A stretch of 64,000 nucleotides of DNA from Xestospongia muta (Eukaryota > Porifera > Demospongiae > Haplosclerida > Petrosiidae): assembly GCA_963693285.1 (NCBI GenBank), contig OY848921.1:4211497-4275496 (forward strand), read 5' to 3'. The position numbers and the translations under genes are program-made. Below, piece by piece: positions 56,401 through 64,000 of this stretch. The stretch's first letter is position 1. The number at the start of each line of letters is the position of its first letter. Under the pieces are notes generated by a model. The model saw only the letters and a program-made list of their open reading frames with translations. It ran no database searches and was not told the DNA's origin.

Positions 56401-59400
56401 AACAATGTAAGTGTTCACGTACTTATCTTATTTCATAAACTGTATATAATTGAAGTAAAAAAGCAAGTTGTTTGTCCTTACAAAACTGTAATTATGTGTT
56501 ATATAAAGGTTTAATTGTTTTTAAGAGTATGTAATATAATAATGATTATATAATAATAAATCTCTTATAATAATTGATAAAAAGTGATAAATGTTCCTTT
56601 CATTGCTTTTACATCAATCAGTTTTCCATCTAATGGAAGCAAGAGATGATAAACGTCTTTTTTAAAAACTTTTTCAATGATCAGTGTAGTAGCACATACA
56701 ACTTTAGTAGTAAAGCTAATAATGTAATGTAATAAGTTATTGAGTTTTAAGTTGTTTTATTGTAATAGAAAATACAGAAACAGTGATTATTATAGAAACT
56801 ATATTTGTAATCTACTTCTTATTGTTGGATACCAGTATAGGAATTTGTATGTTGAGGTAATGACTTCCTGTTTGTCCACTAAAATCTTTAAGTTAACATA
56901 TAACTTAACATAAAGAGCTATATGTTTCTAGGTAGCTTAGGCCTAACTCCAAAAAATGTTCTGTTTGTGTCTTGTTAAACAGTCACTTATATTGCTTTTT
57001 CCACTCATATACAGTACATTTATAATATTATTTATATGTACACAATGTATGACTAGTATGTTTTACGTGACAAAGTGGACAGATAGAAACAGTTAATTGT
57101 GATCAGAATATGTTTATACAATTAGTTTAGATTTTAGTAATGATATTATACAATTTACAGTTTGTTTGTTTTACAATAGATTGGATGGACAGCCCTTCAT
57201 TATGCAAGTGATAAAGGACATGTACATGTTGTTGAAGTATTAGTTAACCATGTAGCTGATATCAATGTTGTTACTAAGGTAATTTAGTTAGTGTATTTTA
57301 CACTGCAGTTGGTTTTTTTTGGTCTTGTTTTTATAATGTATTTTTAGTTGTGTGAATTTTGTGTTAACTATGAGAGAAGAAATAGATTAGACATTGTAAT
57401 GATACAAAAGTAATGTACCTGACTTAACAAATTTTATAATGCAATTGTACTACATTAACAATGAGATATTGGTACAAAGGAGTAGATCCTCTTTGTAAGA
57501 TTTACATTAACATAGTACAGTATAACAGATATGTAACCAAAGAAATGAGATGAAATAGTAATAGAGTTTAGATAAAAGTAATAGCCACACCTCTCCTATT
57601 AAGTTGATGATATAAAAGACGACTGATGATCATCTAGCAAGTTTTGAAGATTGTTTTCTCCAGTAGCTTCTATTGATGTAGATCGATAATTATTATTATT
57701 AGATGATACATATTTGACCTTTTTGATGTTAGCAATATAATCAGTTTATTGAGAATTCTTCCTCCTTCTCTCTTTTACCAATGATGATGCTTACACTACA
57801 ATGTTCCATACTGAATTTTGTCAGATTGATTACATCTTTTTGAAAGATGCCATTTACATAGTCCAGATAGTCATGATTTTCAACATGTTGTTTTTACGTG
57901 ATGTCTTAATAAACAAATTATTTCATCTTTCAAGGGCCATTTTAGTTCAATTATACTTAAAGTTTGATATAATGAAGCATAGATAAAGCACTTTTAAAAA
58001 AGGGTTCAACGCAAACACTTAATTAATAACCCTGTGCTAAATCACGGACACTTGTTTACTTTTTTTACTATTTAAAATGTAATAACTTCTATTTCGTAGT
58101 ATAATTTTAGTCTTTAAGCAGAAGCACTGAGCCCTGTTTAACATAACCTTTACAGGTCTTCAAACCATTAAAAAGTGCTTTAGTTAGCTAAACAGTAAAA
58201 AGTTTTGAGTACTTGGTGCCATCCCTTGACATAATGTAGTACAATAATCTCTAAATGTATAAATTTGTCTATTGTACTTTATTTAATTTCTGTTTTATTT
58301 TACTCTACCTTTTCTGTGCTATGACTACTTGTCATCTTGATGTGTCCTCTAAAATCTAATAGTCGGTAAGTGTGATATAATGTAGTATATTTTCTAAGTT
58401 TATGTAGTACAATGTTGTGATTTTATTTACTATATTGTTGTTTTTCTACAAATTTACTATGCTGTGAATACTTGTCATCTTGATGTGTCCTCTAAAATGT
58501 AATAGTCGGTAAGTGTGATATAATGTAGTATATTTTCTGAGCTAATGTAGTACAATGTTGTAATTTTATTTACTATGTTGTTGTTTTTCTACAAATTTAC
58601 TATGCTATGAATACTTGTCATCTTGATGCGTCCTCTAAAATCTAATAGTCGGTAAGTGTGATATAATATAGTAAATTTTTCTAAGTTTATCTAGTACAAT
58701 GTTGTGATTTTATTTACTGTATTGTTGTTTTTCTACAAATTTACTACGCTGTGAATACTTGTCATCTTGATGTGTCCTCTAAAATATAATAGTCGGTAAG
58801 TATGATATAATGTAGTATAATTTCTAAGTTTATCTTGTACAATGTTGTGATTTTATTTACTATATTGTTGTTTTTCTACAAATTTACTACGCTGTGAATA
58901 CTTGTCATCTTGATGTGTCCTCTAAAATATAATAGTGGGTAAGTGTGATATAATGTAGTATAATTTCTAAGTTTATGTAGTACAATGTTGTGTTTTTATT
59001 TACTATATTTTTGTTTTTCTACAAATTTACTACGCTGTGAATATTTGTCATCTTGATGTGTCCTCTAAAATATAATAGTCGGTAAGTGTGATATAATGTA
59101 GTATAATTTCTAAGTTTATGTAGTAAAATGTTGTGATTTTATTTACTATATTTTTGTTTTTCTACAAATTTACTACGCTGTGAATATTTGTCATCTTGAT
59201 GTGTCCTCTAAAATATAATAGCCTGTAAGTGTGATATAATGTAGTATAATTTCTAAGTTTATGTAGTACAATGTTGTGATTTTATTTACTATATTTTTGT
59301 TTTTCTACAAATTTACTACGCTGTGAATACTTGTCATCTTGATGTGTCCTCTAAAATATAATAGTCGGTAAGTATGATATAATGTAGTATAATTTCTAAG

Positions 59401-61445
59401 TTCATCTTGTACAATGTTGTGATTTTATTTACTATATTTTTGCTTTTCTACAAATTTACTACACTGTGAATACTTGTCATCTTGATGTGTCCTCTAAAAT
59501 ATAATAGTGGGTAAGTGTGATATAATGTAGTATAATTTCTAAGTTTATGTAGTACAATGTTGTGTTTTTATTTACTATATTGTTGTTTTTCTACAAATTT
59601 ACTATGCTGTGAATACTTGTCATCTTGATGTGTCCTCTAAAATATAATAGCCTGTAAGTATGATATAATGTAGTATAATTTCTAAGTTTATCTTGTACAA
59701 TGTTGTGATTTTATTTACTATATTTTTGTTTTTCTACAAATTTACTACGCTGTGAATACTTGTCATCTTGATGTGTCCTCTAAAATATAATAGCGGGTAA
59801 GTGTGATATAATGTAGTATAATTTCTAAGTTTATGTAGTACAATGTTGTGATTTTATTTACTATATTTTTGTTTTTCTACAAATTTACTATGCTGTGAAT
59901 ACTTGTCATCTTGATGCGTCCTCTAAAATATAATAGTTGGTAAGTGGGATATAATGTAGTATAATTTCTGAGCTATTGTAGTATAATGTTGTGATTTTAT
60001 TTACTATATTGTTGTTTTTCTACAAATTTACTACGCTGTGAATACTTGTCATCTTGATGTGTCCTCTAAAATATAATAGTGGGTAAGTGTGATATAATGT
60101 AGTATAATTTCTAAGTTTATGTAGTACAATGTTGTGATTTTGTTTACTATATTTTTGTTTTTCTACAAATTTACTATGCTGTGAATACTTGTCATCTTGA
60201 TGCGTCCTCTAAAATATAATAGTTGGTAAGTGGGATATAATGTAGTATAATTTCTGAGCTATTGTAGTATAATGTTGCGATTTTATTTACTATATTGTTG
60301 TTTTTCTACAAATTTACTACGCTGTAAATACTTGTCATCTTGATGTGTCCTCTAAAATATAATAGTTGGTAAGTGTGATATAATGTAATACAATATCCAA
60401 GATTATGTAATACAATGTTGTTATTTTATGTCTGTTTTGATGTATTTTCCTAATGTGTTATCATAATATTTCCAGGAGGGGTCTACTCCATTCATGTTAG
60501 CAGTAATGAATGGACACAAAGATGTTGTATTGCTTTTATTGCAGAAAGGAGCCAACTTAGAGCATGTTAACAATGTAAGTGTTCACGTACTTATCTTATT
60601 TCATAAACTATGTATAACTGAATTAAAAAAGCAAGTTGTTTCTCCTTACAAAACTGTAATTATGTGTTATATAAAGGTTTAATTGTTTTTAAGAGTATGC
60701 AATATAATAATGATTATATAATAATAAATCTCTTATAATAATTGATAAAAAGTGATAAATGTTCCTTTCATTGCTTGTACATCAATCAGTTTTCCATCTA
60801 ATGGAAGCAAGAGATGATAAACGTCTTTTTTAGAAACTTTTTCAATGATCAGTGTAGTAGCACATACAACTTTAGTAGTAAAGCTCATAATGTAACGTAA
60901 TAAGTTGTTGAGTTTTAAGTTGTTTTATTGTAATAGAAAATACAGAAACAGTGATTATTATAGAAACTATATTTGTAATCTACTTCTTATTGTTGGATAC
61001 CAGTATAGGTATTTGTATGTTGAGGTAATGACTTCCTGTTTGTCCACTAATATCTTTAAATTAACATATAACTTAAGATAAAGAGCTATATGTTCCTAGG
61101 TAGTTTAGGCCTAACTCCAAAAAATGTTCTGTTTGTGTCTTGTTAAACAGTCACTTATATTGGTTTTCCACTCATATACAGTACATTTATAATATTATTA
61201 CTATGTACACAATGTATGACTAGTATGTTTTACGTGACAACGTGGACAGATAGAAACAGTTTATTGTGATCAGAATATGTTTATACAATTAGTTTAGATT
61301 TTAGTAATGATATTATACAATTTACAGTTTGTTTGTTTTACAATAGATTGGATGGACAGCCCTTCATTATGCAAGTGATAAAGGACATGAACATGTTGTT
61401 GAAGTATTAGTTAACCATGTAGCTGATATCGATGTTGTTACTAAG
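50315..61445 (+). CDS. Ankyrin-repeat protein gene, one repeat per exon, partial at both ends
   Basis: Eight exons: 50,315-50,407, 51,525-51,623, 52,722-52,820, 53,594-53,692, 56,308-56,406, 57,180-57,278, 60,476-60,574 and 61,347-61,445. Each is phase 0 and encodes one ankyrin repeat (31 codons in the first, 33 in all others). After the first, two types alternate: A (IGWTALHYASDKGHVHVVEV...) and B (EGSTPFMLAVMNGHKDVVLL...). Both show the TALHYA/TPFMLA turn and the GH-x-x-VV-x-LL helix. All acceptors read ...TACAATAG or ...TTTCCAG and donors GTAATT or GTAAGT. Ankyrin repeats stack into a solenoid for protein binding; the partner is unknown. No stop codon occurs in any exon. The gene began before 50,315 and goes on past 64,000. 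The A-B units arose by tandem duplication. Confidence 0.9.
51525..51623 (+). CDS. Ankyrin exon, type A copy 1
   Basis: 33 codons, IGWTALHYASDKGHVHVVEV then LVNHVADINVVTK. DNA identical to copies 2 and 3. Confidence 0.9.
52130..52625. repeat. Intronic ~142-bp satellite, array 1 (about 4 copies)
   Basis: Monomers marked by CTTGTCATCTTGATGTGTCC and TAATAG..GGTAAGTGTGA, in the intron between A copy 1 and B copy 1. Confidence 0.9.
52722..52820 (+). CDS. Ankyrin exon, type B copy 1
   Basis: 33 codons, EGSTPFMLAVMNGHKDVVLL then LLQKGANLEHVNN. Differs from copies 2 and 3 only by a silent C/T. Confidence 0.9.
53594..53692 (+). CDS. Ankyrin exon, type A copy 2
   Basis: Same 33 codons as copy 1. The flanking introns are also nearly identical over more than 1 kb. 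Confidence 0.9.
54160..56215. repeat. Intronic ~142-bp satellite, array 2 (about 15 copies)
   Basis: Same monomer, 142-143 bp between neighbouring CTTGTCAT marks, in the intron between A copy 2 and B copy 2. Starts with a truncated monomer at about 54,163. Confidence 0.95.
56308..56406 (+). CDS. Ankyrin exon, type B copy 2
   Basis: Same protein as copy 1. The open frame beyond the donor (to 56,514) is intron read-through. Confidence 0.9.
57180..57278 (+). CDS. Ankyrin exon, type A copy 3
   Basis: Same 33 codons as copies 1 and 2. Confidence 0.9.
57440..57983. repeat. 544-bp block present only in units 3 and 4 (first copy)
   Basis: Relative to introns of units 1 and 2 (...TTTTATAAAGCAC...), this block starting TGCAATTGTACTACATTAAC and ending GAAGCATAGA is inserted, with TAA on both sides (57,437-57,439 and 57,984-57,986). 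It contains a 61-codon frame starting MFHTEFCQIDYIFLKDAIYI that is kept in both copies but has no known motif. Confidence 0.75.
58320..60390. repeat. Intronic ~142-bp satellite, array 3 (about 15 copies)
   Basis: Same monomer, in the intron between A copy 3 and B copy 3. Subtypes (for example TAAGTTTAT against TGAGCTAAT) alternate in blocks, a sign of local unequal exchange. Confidence 0.95.
60476..60574 (+). CDS. Ankyrin exon, type B copy 3
   Basis: Same protein as copies 1 and 2. Confidence 0.9.
61347..61445 (+). CDS. Ankyrin exon, type A copy 4
   Basis: Two replacements against the other A copies: Val to Glu in GHEHVVEV and Asn to Asp in ADIDVVTK. The next B exon is expected beyond the right edge. 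Confidence 0.9.
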
Positions 61446-61603
61446 GTAATTTAGTTAGTGTATTTTACACTGCAGTTTGTTTTTTGGTCTTGTTTTTATA
61501 ATGTATTTTTAGTTGTGTGAATTGGTGTTAACTATGAGAGAAGAAATAGATTAGACATTGTAATGATAGAAAAGTAATGTACCTGACTTAACAAATTTTA
61601 TAA

Positions 61604-62146
61604 TGCAATTGTACTACATTAACAATGAGATATTGGTAGAAAGGAGTAGATCCTCTTTGTAAGATTTACATTAACATAGTACAGTATAACAAATATGTAA
61701 CCAAAGAAATGAGATGAAATAGTAATAGAGTTTAGATAAAAGTAATAGCCACACCTCTCCAATTAAGTTGATGATATAGAAGATGACTGATGATCATCTA
61801 GCAAGTTTTGAAGATTGTTTTCTCCAGTAGCTTCTATTGATGTAGATGGATAATTATTATTATAAAAGATACATATTTGACCTTTTTGATGTTAGCAATA
61901 TAATCAGTTTATTGAGAATTCTTCCTCCTTCTCTCTTTTACCAATGATGATGCTTACACTACAATGTTCCATACTGAATTTTGTCAGATTGATTACATCT
62001 TTTTGAAAGATGCCATTTACATAGTCCAGATAGTCATGATTTTCAACATGTTGTTTTTACGTGATGTCTTAATAAACAAATTATTTCATCTTTCAAGGGC
62101 CATTTTAGTTGAATTATACTTAAAGTTTGATATAATGAAGCATAGA
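61604..62146. repeat. 543-bp block (second copy)
   Basis: Near-identical to 57,440-57,983, at the same place in unit 4, flanked by TAA on both sides. Confidence 0.75.
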
Positions 62147-62479
62147 TAAAGCACTTTTAAAAAAGGGTTCAATGCAAACACTTAATTAATAACCCTGTGC
62201 TAAATCACAGACACTTGTTTACTTTTTTACTATTTAAAATGTAATAACTTCTATTTCGTAGTATAATTTTAGTCTTTAAGCAGAAGCACTGAGCCCTGTT
62301 TAACATAACCTTTACAGGTCTTCAAACCATTAAAAAGTGCTTTAGTTAGCTAAACAGTAAAAAGTCTTGAGTACTTGGTGCCATCCCTTGACATAATGTA
62401 GTACAATAATCTCTAAATGTATAAATTTGTCTATTGTACTTTATTTAATTTCTGTTTTATTTTACTCTACCTTTTCTGT

Positions 62480-64000
62480 GCTATGACTACTTGTCATCTT
62501 GATGTGTCCTCTAAAATGTAATAGTCGGTAAGTGTGATATAATGTAGTATATTTTCTGAGCTAATGTAGTACAATGTTGTGATTTTATTTACTATATTGT
62601 TGTTTTTCTACAAATTTACTACGCTGTGAATACTTGTCATCTTGATGTGTCCTCTAAAATATAATAGTTGGTAAGTGTGATATAATGTAGTATAATTTCT
62701 GAGCTAATGTAGCACAACGTTGTGATTTTATTTACTATATTGTTGTTTTTCTACAAATTTACTACGTTGTGAATACTTGTCATCTTGATGTGTCCTCTAA
62801 AATATAATAGCAGGTAAGTATGATATAATGTAGTATAATTTCTGAGCTAATGTAGTACAATGTTGTAATTTTATTTACTATATTGTTGTTTTTCTACAAA
62901 TTTATTACGCTGTGAATACTTGTCATCTTGATATGTCCTCTTAAATATAATAGCCGGTAAGTGTGATATATAATATAGTATAATTTCTGAGCTAATGTAG
63001 TACAATGTTGTGATTTTATTTACTATATTTTTTGTTTTTCTACAAATTTACTATACTGTGAATACTTGTCATCTTGATGTGTCCTCTTAAATATAATAGC
63101 CGGTAAGTGTGATCTATAATATAGTATAATTTCTGAGCTAATGTAGTACAATGTTGTTATTTTATTTACTATATTGTTGTTTTTCTACAAATTTACTACG
63201 CTGTGAATACTTGTCATCTTGATGTGTCCTCTAAAATATAATAGTTGGTAAGTGTGATATAATGTAGTATAATTTCTGAGCTAATGTAGTACAATGTTGT
63301 GATTTTATTTACTATATTTTTGTTTTTCTACAAATTTATTACGCTGTGAATACTTGTCATCTTGATGTGTCCTCTAAAATATAATAGCCGGTAAGTGTGA
63401 TCTATAATATAGTATAATTTCTGAGCTAATGTAGTACAATGTTGTGATTTTATTTACTATATTTTTGTTTTTCTACAAATTTATTACGCTGTGAATACTT
63501 GTCATCTTGATGTGTCCTCTAAAATATAATAGTTGGTAAGTGTGATATAATGTAGTATAATTTTTAAGTTTATGTAGTACAATGTTGTGTTTTTATTTAC
63601 TTTATTTTTGTTTTTCTACAAATTTACTTTGCTGTGAATACTTGTCATCTTGATGTGTCCTCTTAAATATAATAGCCGGTAAGTGTGATATATAATATAG
63701 TATAATTTCTGAGCTTATGTAGTACAATGTTGTGATTTTATTTACTATATTGTTGTTTTTCTACAAATTTATTTCGCTGTGAATACTTGTCATCTTGATG
63801 TGTCCTCTAAAATATAATAGTCGGTAAGTGTGATATAATGTAGTATAATTTCTGAGCTAATGTAGTACAACGTTGTGATTTTATTTACTATATTGTTGTT
63901 TTTCTACAAATTTACTACGCTGTGAATACTTGTCATCTTGATATGTCCTCTAAAATATAATAGTTGGTAAGTGTGATATAATGTAGTATAATTTCTGAGC
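62480..64000. repeat. Intronic ~142-bp satellite, array 4 (at least 11 copies, runs off the edge)
   Basis: Same monomer after A copy 4. A subtype with GATCTATAATATAG or GATATATAATATAG occurs only here. Confidence 0.95.

Noticed and set aside
56326..56514. 62-codon ORF extending an ankyrin B exon (also at 60,494-60,682)
   Set aside because: Codons past the GTAAGT donor are intron read-through; only the 33-codon exon is counted.
57801..57986. 61-codon hydrophobic ORF (also at 61,964-62,149)
   Set aside because: Lies in an intron block shared by two duplicated units; both copies being open follows from recent duplication. No motif, no splice sites.
52130..64000. Regularly spaced repeats that could suggest a CRISPR array
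   Set aside because: The whole ~142-bp monomer is repeated, with no unique spacers, in introns of a eukaryotic gene; it is a satellite.

Overview
This window is eukaryotic and almost certainly from an invertebrate animal. It is AT-rich, with no bacterial operons or ribosome-binding sites. Coding sequence lies in short exons with GT-AG introns, many only 36-45 bp long. The mix of very short introns, ankyrin-repeat and NHL genes, a PARP domain, a P2RX7-like domain, a SAM-domain gene and many kinds of DNA transposon fits a demosponge such as Amphimedon. That assignment is an inference from gene content and I could not check it.

Positions 1-32,000 are a graveyard of nested DNA transposons. In order: part of an unrecognised acidic-tailed gene (1-631, minus); a PIF/Harbinger element with MADF/BESS gene and dead transposase (0.7-2.6 kb); pieces of a CACTA-like (Tnp2-type) transposase in both orientations around a hAT fragment (2.9-5.5 kb); a PARP catalytic-domain pseudogene (5.6-6.15 kb, minus); a hAT pseudogene (8.7-9.8 kb); a piggyBac element with TTAA ends (10.4-15.9 kb) carrying a nested coiled-coil element; hAT and 'GQNKN' family fragments (16.3-18.7 kb); a second Harbinger element (18.7-21 kb); hAT and zinc-knuckle fragments (22.3-23.6 kb); a multi-microexon gene divergent from a CACTA-like N-terminal gene (24.4-26.9 kb); and a Helitron Pif1-type helicase (27-31.3 kb) split by an inserted element that pairs a DDE-like transposase with a P2RX7-domain gene.

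Positions 32,000-48,000 hold a ten-exon 'GQNKN' family gene (minus, two frame breaks), a SAM-domain gene (minus, one frameshift and one TGA), another CACTA-like pseudogene, a perfect 496-bp GATA tract, a Mutator-like fragment, a decayed stretch I could not assign, and an NHL-repeat pseudogene. A clean 1.25-kb terminal-inverted-repeat element with a 7-bp target duplication lies at 48,081-49,332.

From 50,315 to the right edge is one plus-strand ankyrin-repeat gene. Each repeat is one 33-codon phase-0 exon, and two exon types (A and B) alternate in tandemly duplicated A-B units. Introns after A exons carry arrays of a ~142-bp satellite; every monomer inspected contains a consensus 5' splice site, and a few read CAG/GTAAGT like a recursive splice site. 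The gene continues beyond the window.

Few of the transposon genes look functional. The least damaged are the ankyrin gene, the 24.4-25.7 kb gene, the P2RX7-domain gene, the 19.0-20.0 kb Harbinger ORF and the SAM-domain gene. No tRNA, rRNA or other RNA gene was recognised.
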